Shown here: in pieces, positions 8,015-15,716 of the stretch
How the letters are laid out: each line of letters begins with the position of its first letter
How positions within the stretch are numbered: the first letter of the stretch is position 1
The notes under the pieces: model-generated
What the model saw: only the letters and a program-made list of their open reading frames with translations
What the model was told of the DNA's origin: nothing
Databases searched by the model: none
Translations under genes and position numbers: made by a program
Assembly: GCA_964454745.1 (NCBI GenBank)
Contig: CAYVUI010000029.1
Span: 1 to 39,811 of the forward strand
DNA from: CAYVUI01 sp964454745
Lineage (GTDB): Bacteria > Planctomycetota > Phycisphaerae > Sedimentisphaerales > Anaerohalosphaeraceae
Length of the DNA: 39,811 bases
Direction of reading: 5' to 3'

Positions 8015-8634
8015 TGTCGGTTCGTGTGAAAATCTGTGGTACAACCAGTTACGAGGATGCCATGCTGGCGATTGATCACGGTGCGGATATGATCGGTTTT
8101 ATCTTCGTCAAGGAGAGCCCGCGGTATATCGAGGCGTCGAAAGCCATCGAGATTCTCAAGCGTATCCCCAGCTATATTGACACGGTTGCGGTCTTTGCCG
8201 ATCCGGATATCAATGATGTCCGCGAAATCAGCGAAGACGGCCTGATTAATTGGGTCCAGCTTCACGGCAATGAGAGCCCGGAGTTCTGCGAGTCGATTGA
8301 CTGGTCGTGTCTTCGGACGATGAAGGCGTTTCGCGTGAAAAGCAGCGAAGATATCCGCAGGAGCAGCGAGTACCAGACCGATGCCATCCTTTTTGATTCT
8401 TTTGATCCGAGCAAACTGGGCGGTACGGGCAAACAGTTTGACTGGTCGTTGCTGGATTCTTTTTATCAGCGAATTTTCCTGGCCGGCGGGATCAACCCGG
8501 AGAATGTCATCGAGGCCGTGGATACCGGTGTCTATGGGATTGACGCCTGCAGCGGACTGGAAGATACACCGGGCAAAAAAGACCCGAAAAAAATGAAACT
8601 CTTTTTTGAGCGATTACATACGTTGCGAGGTTAA
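8014..8634 (+). CDS. trpF: Phosphoribosylanthranilate isomerase
   Basis: Amadori rearrangement of phosphoribosylanthranilate to CdRP in tryptophan synthesis. The 206-residue TIM barrel begins VRVKICGTTSYEDAM with the catalytic cysteine. It has the phosphate-binding FLAGGINPENV near the C-terminus and GIDACSGLED with the catalytic aspartate. Start codon overlaps the trpD stop. It is separate, not fused to TrpC. The expected next enzyme, TrpC, is not encoded here. Confidence 0.95.
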   Translation: MSVRVKICGTTSYEDAMLAIDHGADMIGFIFVKESPRYIEASKAIEILKRIPSYIDTVAVFADPDINDVREISEDGLINWVQLHGNESPEFCESIDWSCLRTMKAFRVKSSEDIRRSSEYQTDAILFDSFDPSKLGGTGKQFDWSLLDSFYQRIFLAGGINPENVIEAVDTGVYGIDACSGLEDTPGKKDPKKMKLFFERLHTLRG

Positions 8635-8635
8635 A

Positions 8636-9817
8636 ATGAAATATAAGGGAAGATTTGGAATATTCGGTGGTTATTATGTGCCCGAGGTGCTGATGCCCGC
8701 GCTGGAAGAGACGGAAGAGGCGTTTTACAAGTACAAGGATGACGAAAAATTCCTGGCGGAACTGGATGTGCTGTATAAGGATTATGCCGGGCGGCCAACT
8801 TCGCTCTATTTTGCACAACGTTTCAGTGAGCATGTCGGTTTTAATGTGTACGTAAAGCGCGAAGATTTGCTGCACGGCGGGGCGCATAAGACCAACAACA
8901 CCCTCGGACAGGGTCTGCTGGCAAAGTATATGGGCAAGAAGAAGCTCATCGCCGAGACCGGGGCCGGTCAGCACGGCCTGGCCACCGCGATGGTTGGGGC
9001 GCTGTTCGGCATGGAGACCAAGATCTTCATGGGCAAAGTGGATGTTGAGCGTCAGAATGTCAATGTACATAAGATGCGGCTGTGCGGGGCCCAGGTGATC
9101 CCTATTGAGGATGGCACCGGCACACTCAAGGACGCGATCAACGAGGCGATGCGCTACTGGACAGCCCACGTGACTGATACGTATTACCTGTTTGGGACGG
9201 TCTGCGGGCCGCACCCGTTCCCGACGATTGTGCGGCATTTTCAAAAGCCCATCGGCATCGAGGCCCGTGAGCAGTTCCTGAAAAAAACCGGCAAACTTCC
9301 CGAACTGGTGTGTGCCTGTGTCGGCGGCGGCAGCAACGCGATGGGCATCTTCTCGGGGTTTGTTGATGACAAGAGTGTGCGCCTGATCGGCGTCGAGCCG
9401 GCCGGCCAGGGCCTCGAATCCGGCCAGCACGCGGCGACGCTTGTGGCTGGGGATGTCGGGGTATTTCACGGCGCACAGAGCTACCTGCTCCAGGATCACG
9501 AAGGACAGGTCTATGAAACCGAGAGTGTTTCCGCGGGGCTCGATTACCCGGCGGTAGGGCCCGAGCATTGCATGCTCAAAGACAGCGGCCGGGCGGAATA
9601 CGTTAGCGTGGAGGATGAAGAGGTGCTCGATACATTTGACCTGTTTACCCGGCTCGAGGGTATTCTGCCTGCACTGGAAAGTACACACGCCCTGGCATGG
9701 CTGGTCCGCCAGAAGGGCAAGTTCAAGCCTGAAACCAACGTGGTCGTCAACCTCTCCGGGCGCGGGGACAAGGACGTGGGAATTGTTGAATCACACAGAC
9801 CGATGGAGAACCTATAA
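8636..9817 (+). CDS. trpB: Tryptophan synthase beta subunit
   Basis: PLP enzyme that condenses indole with serine. The 393-residue protein has the PLP lysine in GGAHKTNNTLGQG, ETGAGQHGLATA, the PLP-phosphate loop VGGGSNAMGIFSGF, and GRGDKD at the end. It is the TrpB1 type by length and by its trpA neighbour. An upstream in-frame start at 8606 would overlap trpF. The ATG at 8636, one base after the trpF stop and preceded by GCGAGG, gives the usual KYKGRFGIFGGYYVPE N-terminus. Confidence 0.97.
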   Translation: MKYKGRFGIFGGYYVPEVLMPALEETEEAFYKYKDDEKFLAELDVLYKDYAGRPTSLYFAQRFSEHVGFNVYVKREDLLHGGAHKTNNTLGQGLLAKYMGKKKLIAETGAGQHGLATAMVGALFGMETKIFMGKVDVERQNVNVHKMRLCGAQVIPIEDGTGTLKDAINEAMRYWTAHVTDTYYLFGTVCGPHPFPTIVRHFQKPIGIEAREQFLKKTGKLPELVCACVGGGSNAMGIFSGFVDDKSVRLIGVEPAGQGLESGQHAATLVAGDVGVFHGAQSYLLQDHEGQVYETESVSAGLDYPAVGPEHCMLKDSGRAEYVSVEDEEVLDTFDLFTRLEGILPALESTHALAWLVRQKGKFKPETNVVVNLSGRGDKDVGIVESHRPMENL

Positions 9818-9819
9818 TC

Positions 9820-10623
9820 ATGGCAAGCTATAAGCAAGTGTTTTCTAAACTGGACCGGACCGCGCTGATCCCGTTTTTTGTGATCGGAGATCCGGATTAC
9901 GATACAAGCCTTTCGCTGGCAAAAACCGCAATCGACGCCGGTGCGGACATTCTCGAACTGGGCCTGGCTTTTTCCGACCCGATCGCGGACGGCCCGACGA
10001 TTCAGAAGGCGGATATCCGGGCACGCAAGGCGGGCATGACCGTCAAGCGGGCCCTTGAGTTCATCCGGGAAGTTACGGCGTATAAGGATGTTCCCATTGG
10101 GCTGCTGGTGTATTACAACCTTGTGTACCAGTATGGCGTGGAGGCGTTTTGCCGCGATTATAAAGAGGCAGGCGGGACATCGATTCTTATCGCCGATTTG
10201 AGCGTAGACGATGCCCATGAAATCGCCGGGCCGAGCAAAAAGGCCGGGCTCGATACCGTCTTTATGGCGACACCGGTGACCAGCGACGAGCGTGCTCAAA
10301 AAGTGATCGAGCAGACCTCCGGATTCATTTATACCGTTTCGGTGCTGGGCGTTACCGGGGCCAGGACGACGCTGTCGGATGCGGTCGCTCCGCTGGTCGC
10401 GAAACTAAAGGCCATGACGGACCTGCCGGTTTGCGTGGGATTCGGCATCAGTGAGACGACCCATGCCGTGGAAGTGGCCAAAGCCGGGGCCGATGGTGTG
10501 ATCATCGGTTCGCGGATTGTGCGTATGATCGAGGAAAACCTCGGCAATCCCGACAAAATGCAGCAGGAGATTAAGAGCTTTATCCGCAGCGTTGTTGAGG
10601 CACTGGAAACAAAGGGTCAATAG
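9820..10623 (+). CDS. trpA: Tryptophan synthase alpha subunit
   Basis: Cleaves indole-3-glycerol phosphate to indole and glyceraldehyde 3-phosphate, channelling indole to TrpB. The 267-residue TIM barrel has both catalytic acids in ILELGLAFSDPIADGPTIQ and the phosphate loops VTGARTTL and GFGISE. Two bases separate it from the trpB stop, so the pair is probably made in equal amounts. It is the last gene of the operon and converges on the GH57 gene with 10 bases between stops. No clear terminator is visible in that gap. Confidence 0.96.
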   Translation: MASYKQVFSKLDRTALIPFFVIGDPDYDTSLSLAKTAIDAGADILELGLAFSDPIADGPTIQKADIRARKAGMTVKRALEFIREVTAYKDVPIGLLVYYNLVYQYGVEAFCRDYKEAGGTSILIADLSVDDAHEIAGPSKKAGLDTVFMATPVTSDERAQKVIEQTSGFIYTVSVLGVTGARTTLSDAVAPLVAKLKAMTDLPVCVGFGISETTHAVEVAKAGADGVIIGSRIVRMIEENLGNPDKMQQEIKSFIRSVVEALETKGQ

Positions 10624-10633
10624 AAATCATGCT

Positions 10634-11836
10634 CTATGACGGGATCAACTGATCTTTCTCTGAGTGTGTTCGTCGCTCGATGTGGTTCAGTACGTTCATG
10701 TAATTGATGTACGAATCATAAGGGGATTCGTAGGGGTTGAAGTACTTGTGAACGTCCCCATCGGCAAAATACTTGGTGCACATGTAATAGAAATGGTCAG
10801 AGGTCTGCAGCTTGCGCCAGTCGGAGAGTAGATTGGGGTCATTGGCACTCTTGATCTTCTCTTCCATGCGGTAAATCTCATGGAGGGCATTGGACTGCAT
10901 TGCGTTGCCCAGCCACGCCGACAGGTCCCGCTCGGTATCCGCCCAGCTAATCATGTGCGGAACATCCACGACATCGAGGCTCGGGTAGTGTTCCACTGCC
11001 TCAGAGGGTGTCATGAAATTGTTGTCCGGATGTCTTAATATCTCATCGGGCAAGTGGTACATGAACTGGAAAATCCCGGTATCCTCCCACTGGTGCTCAC
11101 CGAAGGTTTCGTAGTCCATAAACAGGTTGATGACCTGCCCGTTGCCGTTGAACTGGTGGACCCACTGGGCGAACTTGGGTGCCGTCAGCGGGAATTCCTT
11201 CCAGCCGCGATTCGAGAACCGAAACGCGATATCATCGCTGAGGGTGTAATTCTTGAGCAGCAGCTTAACATTCTGGCAATTGGGCGGAGAATACATGAAG
11301 TTTGGACTGCGGTGGCCCAGGATATGGTCCGCGCCTTCGGTAATAATTCCGGTAAATCGGCCCATTTCATCAATCGTCTGAGCGAGTTCATTGTTGTAGA
11401 TCAGTTCGGTATTGCGGAACACCCGCGGAGTCTGGCCAAAGAGGTGACGCATTAGCTCGCTGTGTTTTTCGATCTGTTCCTTGAACTCCTGGCGGGAGTA
11501 CAAAAAACTCAGGCTGTGATAATAGGTTTCTCCCAGGAATTCCACGCACCCGGTATCGGCAAGGGCATCAAAGGTGCTGACCACCTCGGGGCAGTACTGG
11601 TGGAACTGCTCCATGAGTACGCCGGTGATGCTGTATGAAACCTTGAACCGGCCTTCGTGACGTTTGATTAGATCAAGGATAAGACGGTTCGCTGGCAGAT
11701 AGCACTTGTTTGCTACCTTGCGGCAGATCGTTGCGTTCTTGTAATCGTCGAAATAATGCGGGGATTCATCAAAAATCGTGTAATGACGCAGACGATACGG
11801 CTGATGGACCTGAAAATAAAAACAGACTGAACTCAT
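10634..11836 (-). CDS. Glycoside hydrolase family 57 (alpha-amylase/glucanotransferase-like)
   Basis: Acts on alpha-glucans such as glycogen or maltodextrin. The 400-residue protein shows the five GH57 motifs: HQP at 11-13, GETYY at 102-106, the nucleophile glutamate E144 in RNTELIYNN, the acid/base aspartate D241 in FMDYETFGEHQW, and SWADTERDLSAWLGN near 308-322. No signal peptide, so it is predicted to be cytosolic. It is shorter than GH57 branching enzymes and resembles the amylase-like subgroup usually paired with a glycosyltransferase. It lies 3 bases after the stop of the upstream glycosyltransferase, so the two form an operon for storage-glucan metabolism. The exact activity (hydrolase or transferase) is not readable. 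Confidence 0.9.
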   Translation of the reverse strand: MSSVCFYFQVHQPYRLRHYTIFDESPHYFDDYKNATICRKVANKCYLPANRLILDLIKRHEGRFKVSYSITGVLMEQFHQYCPEVVSTFDALADTGCVEFLGETYYHSLSFLYSRQEFKEQIEKHSELMRHLFGQTPRVFRNTELIYNNELAQTIDEMGRFTGIITEGADHILGHRSPNFMYSPPNCQNVKLLLKNYTLSDDIAFRFSNRGWKEFPLTAPKFAQWVHQFNGNGQVINLFMDYETFGEHQWEDTGIFQFMYHLPDEILRHPDNNFMTPSEAVEHYPSLDVVDVPHMISWADTERDLSAWLGNAMQSNALHEIYRMEEKIKSANDPNLLSDWRKLQTSDHFYYMCTKYFADGDVHKYFNPYESPYDSYINYMNVLNHIERRTHSEKDQLIPS

Positions 11837-11839
11837 CCC

Positions 11840-13141
11840 TCACCTCACTTTATTTGTGACAACAGAATTATAAATTTCGATACACCTTTGGGCCGAGTCT
11901 TCCCATTTTAACTTACGTACCTCAAATGTTCCGTGTTCGCGAAGAGTCAAAGAAAGGGGCGGATATTTCAGGACAGCAAGAATCTTGTTTGCCATTTCGT
12001 TGACATCCCAGAAGTCAATTTTCAGGGCATGGGTCAAAACCTCGGAAACCCCGCTTTGCCTGCTGATAATGACCGGTACATCGTGGTTGAGGGCTTCGAG
12101 CGGAGCGATCCCGAACGGCTCGGAAACTGACGGCATCACGTACAGATCGGCCATGTCATAAACCCGCTGGACGTCTTTGCCCCGCAGGAATCCGGTAAAC
12201 AGCACTTTCTGGCCGATACCGAGGTGTGCAGCCATCTCGATGATCCGCTGCATCATATCGCCTGCCCCGGCGATGACAAATTTAACTTTGTCCATGTGCT
12301 CAAGTACTTTTTTGGCGGCCATAAGGAAGTATTCCGGACCCTTCTGCATGGTAATTCGGCCCAGGAACAGAACAATTTTTTCATCAGATGCGATTTTCGT
12401 CTTTGTATATGGCAGGCCGTTCTGTTCGACACCGTTATAAACAACCTCCACTTTGTCTCCAATTACGCCATAGCGGCTAAGGAGGATATTTCGGGTCAGG
12501 TGGCTGACCGCAATGACTTTGTCCGCGGCATGGAATCCTTTGCGTTCGATGTCGTAAATTTCCTGGTTGACATGTTCGCCTGAACGGTCAAACTCAGTTG
12601 AGTGAATATGGCAGATCAGGGGTTTGCCGCTGATGGCGGAGACCGCCACGCCGGCCGGATAGGTCATCCAGTCGTGGGCGTGTACCAGGTCAAAGCTCTC
12701 CTGGCGGGACAGACGGACAGCCGCAGCGGCATAGCGGTGAATCTCACTGAACATGTCGCCGCCGTAATTTGCCTTGCTGGAAGTTTCGTTGCTCTCTTCT
12801 TCGAAGTCAAAGTCGTATATTTGCCTGGATTTAATCAGTTCGCGAATTTTTTCTTCGAATTGCTGGGGATTGGAATATGGATCACTGATTAGTGAGGGGA
12901 TTTGGCGAAATGAGATGTTCTCAAATTCACTGCTTTGCTCATAAGTTTCTTTTGAAAACGTGACATTCCGGGGAGAGAGCATCTTAACATGTGTGGCTTG
13001 TTCCGATTCGATCGGGCTGGGCAGGACGAACACCACCTCAGTACCCAGACTGCTCATCGCTCGAGTCAGACCATGGCAGGCCGTACCAAGCCCTCCGCTG
13101 ATAAACGGAGGAAATTCCCATCCGAGCATAAACACTTTCAT
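11840..13141 (-). CDS. Glycosyltransferase, GT4/GT5-like (glycogen synthase-like)
   Basis: GT-B fold transferase. The N-terminal GGLG (17-20) in the WEFPPFISGGLGT stretch is the nucleotide-sugar loop of glycogen synthases, and LVHAHDWMTYPAGVA and ICHIHSTEFDRSGE follow. The C-terminal half has VLFLGRITMQKGPEYF and the retaining-GT signature SVSEPFGIAPLEAL near residue 355. It is 433 residues, shorter than classical GlgA. Its partner is the GH57 gene immediately downstream, a pairing common in bacteria that build alpha-glucans. Donor (ADP- or UDP-glucose) cannot be told. The start ATG at 13141 follows a purine-rich GGGGG. Confidence 0.88.
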   Translation of the reverse strand: MKVFMLGWEFPPFISGGLGTACHGLTRAMSSLGTEVVFVLPSPIESEQATHVKMLSPRNVTFSKETYEQSSEFENISFRQIPSLISDPYSNPQQFEEKIRELIKSRQIYDFDFEEESNETSSKANYGGDMFSEIHRYAAAAVRLSRQESFDLVHAHDWMTYPAGVAVSAISGKPLICHIHSTEFDRSGEHVNQEIYDIERKGFHAADKVIAVSHLTRNILLSRYGVIGDKVEVVYNGVEQNGLPYTKTKIASDEKIVLFLGRITMQKGPEYFLMAAKKVLEHMDKVKFVIAGAGDMMQRIIEMAAHLGIGQKVLFTGFLRGKDVQRVYDMADLYVMPSVSEPFGIAPLEALNHDVPVIISRQSGVSEVLTHALKIDFWDVNEMANKILAVLKYPPLSLTLREHGTFEVRKLKWEDSAQRCIEIYNSVVTNKVR

Positions 13142-13490
13142 AGTGTACCCCCGATTCCTTTCCCTGTTATGTTTTGCTCTCTGTAACTGAACGAGTAAAA
13201 AGGATTTAACCCTTTTTCAGTTCCATCCGCCCGTTCATTAATCATATATATGCGCCCATATCGTATTGTAATCATCTTCTTTCCAAAACGTCTATAATAT
13301 TTTTAAAAAAACATTTTTTTTATACTGAAAAGCAGGATTTCAATCAAATTCTATAGAGATATTGCCTGAAAGGAACAAGCGGTTTCCAGATGAGACGGAA
13401 TTGTAAAGTTTAGGGCGTCCATGGAAATGCGCATAAAAAAAGTCGATTCAAGATAGTATGAATCGACTTTTTCCCGCGTGTTTGTAGGAA
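13142..13490. other. Intergenic region between the glycosyltransferase and the histone-like gene
   Basis: AT-rich gap with no open frame that I find convincing. It holds the terminator described separately at 13437-13472 and, at 13195-13217, a weak hairpin (AAAAAGG / CCTTTTT) in what would be the 5' leader of the glycosyltransferase mRNA. I found no convincing promoter for the glycosyltransferase. Confidence 0.5.
13437..13472 (-). terminator. Strong terminator of the histone-like gene, bidirectional in form
   Basis: A perfect 14-bp stem (AAAAAGTCGATTCA with TGAATCGACTTTTT, 8-base loop) with an A-run on one side and a T-run on the other, starting 18 bases after the histone stop. It can work in either direction, but the only nearby gene ending here is the histone-like gene. 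Confidence 0.85.
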
Positions 13491-13712
13491 TCAAAGGTCC
13501 TGGGGCTTGACCGTGCTGCGACGGTTTGCCTCAGTTCTCTTGAGCGCAGAATCCAGAATGCAGTAAATGCGCTCATTGAGAGCCTGGATAGCATCAGATG
13601 AGGTCATCATGCCCTGCGACTTAATGTAGGCTTTGACCTTGCTTGCTACTACCAGAACTTCCTTGTCAGCTTTCTTAGCGGTTTTCTTCTTTGCGGCTTT
13701 CTTTTTTGCCAT
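13491..13712 (-). CDS. Histone-fold protein with lysine-rich N-terminal tail
   Basis: Predicted small nucleoid protein of 73 residues. Residues 1-17 are a basic tail of AKKK-type repeats. Then come a short helix VASKVKAYIKSQG (22-34), a long central helix from SSDAIQ to about residue 64, and the loop NRRSTVKPQDL (63-73). That loop closely parallels the GRKTVKAEDI loop of archaeal histones, whose Arg-Thr pair clamps DNA. The third helix is essentially missing, since the protein ends at QDL. The start at MAKKK is chosen because GGAGGT lies 7 bases upstream; the in-frame ATG at 13727 overlaps that site. The gene is single, with its own terminator. Recognition is by eye. An alternative is an unrelated basic DNA-binding protein, but the loop match argues for the histone fold. 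Confidence 0.8.
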   Translation of the reverse strand: MAKKKAAKKKTAKKADKEVLVVASKVKAYIKSQGMMTSSDAIQALNERIYCILDSALKRTEANRRSTVKPQDL

Positions 13713-13829
13713 TTTTGATACCTCCATGATCCTAAAACGTTCTTAACAACATAATTTAAATACTATATGAACGACATATGGCATAACTAAGAGCCTATTT
13801 TGTAGGTTCCGATAAGTCCTTGCAATAAA

Positions 13830-13873
13830 AAAATGGCCTGAAACTTAAAAATTTTGCATTTATAGGCCATTTT
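13830..13873 (-). terminator. Terminator-like hairpin at the 5' end of the histone-like transcript
   Basis: On the minus strand AAAATGGCCT pairs with AGGCCATTTT (10 bp) and a seven-T run follows (13833-13827). It lies about 118 bases upstream of the histone start and just downstream of a candidate promoter, so it could be an attenuator in the 5' leader, or the end of a short RNA of about 50 bases. No minus-strand gene close upstream needs a terminator here. Confidence 0.5.
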
Positions 13874-13884
13874 GAGAAAATTTT

Positions 13885-13913
13885 TCATTAAAAATCCTCG
13901 AAAACGGGCTCAA
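13885..13913 (-). promoter_or_regulatory. Candidate promoter for the histone-like gene
   Basis: Minus strand: TTGAGC (13913-13908), 17-base spacer, TAATGA (13890-13885). Predicted start near 13878, only a few bases before the hairpin at 13873-13830. A second, weaker possibility lies after the hairpin (TTGCAA near 13825). Confidence 0.4.
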
Positions 13914-14024
13914 AAGGGCCTTCGGCTTCTCAAAAATGCGAAATTCATAAACACACCCCTGTATTGTGACGATGAGCACCAACGGAGTATAAATAAAGAA
14001 ACGCCACGTTTTGGAGTACTTAGT

Positions 14025-14354
14025 ATGGCGCATCGTAAATCAGGTAAAGGGTCGGGTCCGGCGGTCAAAGAATTTGTGACCGTTGCTTTCGCAGAGGACC
14101 TCGACCTGGCAAAGCAGTATAAAGAGCTGCTCGAAGAAAACAACATCCCCTCTATGGTGAAATCTCAACCGGACACCGCGGATACATTCCCTGGAATCGC
14201 GGTTCTCGTGCCGGAAGATTTCCTCGATGAAGCCCATGTTCTGATCGAATCCCAGAGCGGGTACAATGACTTCTATGATATGGCATTTGAGGACCACAAG
14301 CTCGAAGAACTCGATGACCTGGACATTCTCGACGACACCGAAGATCATTTTTAA
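14025..14354 (+). CDS. DUF2007-like small acidic protein, paralog 1
   Basis: A 109-residue protein resembling the DUF2007 (putative signal-transducing) family, whose biochemical role is not established. The core runs VTVAFAEDLDLAKQYKELL, then NNIPSMVK, then IAVLVPEDFLDEAHVLIES, a beta-alpha-beta pattern. The C-terminus is very acidic (LEELDDLDILDDTEDHF). The N-terminus is basic. The start ATG at 14025 follows GGAG at about 9 bases. An in-frame ATG at 13872 would add a basic stretch with no family match and no clear ribosome site. A paralog with the same layout is at 24557-24877. It is followed 45 bases later by the Arg-rich gene on the same strand. Confidence 0.75.
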   Translation: MAHRKSGKGSGPAVKEFVTVAFAEDLDLAKQYKELLEENNIPSMVKSQPDTADTFPGIAVLVPEDFLDEAHVLIESQSGYNDFYDMAFEDHKLEELDDLDILDDTEDHF

Positions 14355-14399
14355 CGCAGCTACAAAACAGCATCGGATTTTAGAAATAAGGATTTATCC

Positions 14400-14732
14400 G
14401 TGAGCGAAAATATTGAGCATACAGAAGATCAGGATCAGGGATCCTTTCTTGAGCGCAGACAGAGCGTTGTAGACCGGCGTTTAGGGCTCGATCGCAGAAG
14501 AGGCCCCGGAAGGCGGCTCAGCGAAGAGCGAAAAGCCGCAGAACAGGGCGAAATGACCGATGAGCAGTTCGAATTTCTTATGGCGATTGATGCCTATAAG
14601 AAGCAGAATCAGCGGCCGTTTCCGACCTGGACGGAGGTTCTGGAGGTGATTAAGGCCATCGGGTACCGCAAGGTCGCCGAGCCGGAATCACTGGAGAGCT
14701 TCAAAAAAGAACCTGCTCCCGCATCCGGCTGA
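14400..14732 (+). CDS. Conserved small protein with Arg-Arg repeat tract
   Basis: A 110-residue protein of unknown function. Residues about 19-44 hold repeated Arg pairs (ERRQSVVDRR, then LDRRRGPGRR), giving a strongly basic segment between acidic flanks. The C-terminal half (MTDEQFEFLMAIDAYKKQN, then PFPTWTEVLEVIKAIGYRKV) looks like a compact helical domain. I recall similar proteins in planctomycetes and other bacteria but know no function; this is memory, not a search. The start is GTG at 14400 with AAGGA about 7 bases upstream. It probably shares a transcript with the DUF2007-like gene. Confidence 0.75.
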   Translation: MSENIEHTEDQDQGSFLERRQSVVDRRLGLDRRRGPGRRLSEERKAAEQGEMTDEQFEFLMAIDAYKKQNQRPFPTWTEVLEVIKAIGYRKVAEPESLESFKKEPAPASG

Positions 14733-14756
14733 TCTTGCACGAAAAGTGTGTGCGGG

Positions 14757-15608
14757 TCAATAGCGGCGTCTGGCTTCCATTAAAAGCTGAATTTTATTGT
14801 ACGTTTCCGGGCTTAGATTTTTCTTAAAGATGTCCCGGACGGCCTTAATGGAGGTTCTTTTTGTTAAATGTGTCACAATAATATGCTCAGCCTCCATCTT
14901 TTCGGTGAGCTTTACAAAGTCCCCAATGTGCATATGATGCCCGGCATCCGCGCGGCCGAGGTGCTCCTCGAGGAAGAAAGTGCATTCAAGGATCAATATC
15001 CGGCTTTGACGGATGTAGTCAAGCTTTGAATAATCCACATATTTCGTATCCCCAAAATAGGAAACAATCGGAATCTCGACGGGATTGTCGATCTCGATTT
15101 TCTGGCGCTTGAGCTCTACAATCTGGGCGCTGGCCAGGTTGCGGTATTCGGGCTTGATCTTCTTGCGTTTCTCGATCACCGTAAAGCCGACCGATCCTCG
15201 GCAGTGTTTCGTTGGAAAAACACGCGCGATCAGGTTGGGTTTTATCGTGTATTCATCTCCGGCCTCCACTCCTACCAGTTTGGCAGGGATACGGTTTCCA
15301 TCCAGCATGCCCCAGGCATCGATGATTTTTTTCATCGGTTCGATGCAGGGTTTTGGGGCGAGGACGGTGCCCGGGCTCTGAGCATTGAAATTGCGGTGAG
15401 AGAGATAATAGGCGATCCCCGCGGCATGGTCCATGTGCCCGTGGGTCAGCAGGACGTGATTAATCGGGATCAACTGATCCGGGGCCTTGCCGATGTCAAA
15501 GCAGACATCGAGCTGGGGCATCCCGATGACCGTCTCTTCGCCGGACGCCGAGTAGCCGATGATTTCAAGATCGCCGATTTGTATATTCGCTAAACTATGG
15601 CTGGGCAT
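14757..15608 (-). CDS. MBL-fold metallo-hydrolase, RNase Z-like
   Basis: Metallo-beta-lactamase superfamily protein of 283 residues. The metal motif is LLTHGHMDHAAGI (HxHxDH). Later metal ligands are likely in FPTKHCRGSVGF, ILECTF and GHHMHIGDF, followed by IIVTHLTKR. The order resembles RNase Z-type enzymes, which trim tRNA 3' ends, but the exosite arm is not obvious, so a phosphodiesterase of another kind is possible. The start at 15608 (MPSHSL) has AAGGA 5 bases upstream. The longer frame from 15668 has no ribosome site. It is divergent from the DUF434 gene and convergent with the Arg-rich gene. Confidence 0.82.
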   Translation of the reverse strand: MPSHSLANIQIGDLEIIGYSASGEETVIGMPQLDVCFDIGKAPDQLIPINHVLLTHGHMDHAAGIAYYLSHRNFNAQSPGTVLAPKPCIEPMKKIIDAWGMLDGNRIPAKLVGVEAGDEYTIKPNLIARVFPTKHCRGSVGFTVIEKRKKIKPEYRNLASAQIVELKRQKIEIDNPVEIPIVSYFGDTKYVDYSKLDYIRQSRILILECTFFLEEHLGRADAGHHMHIGDFVKLTEKMEAEHIIVTHLTKRTSIKAVRDIFKKNLSPETYNKIQLLMEARRRY

Positions 15609-15701
15609 AGACTTTCCTTCATTTGCAATCAAAACGCATATCTTAGGCAAAGATGGCGACATTGTCAATCGTTTTTGGGCCGTGCAGCGGTAATGAGAAT
15701 G

Positions 15702-15710
15702 TGATATAAT
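15702..15710 (+). promoter_or_regulatory. Extended -10 promoter placing the transcript start at the DUF434 start codon
   Basis: TGATATAAT (TGn plus a perfect TATAAT) ends at 15710, 6 bases before the ATG at 15717. There is no Shine-Dalgarno in those 6 bases and no other promoter is evident, so the mRNA is predicted to be leaderless. Confidence 0.55.
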
Positions 15711-15716
15711 CCAGAT

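Noticed and set aside
13872..14024. N-terminal extension of the first DUF2007-like protein.
   Set aside because: The extra 51 residues overlap the histone-side hairpin and promoter region, have no counterpart in the paralog, and lack a ribosome site.
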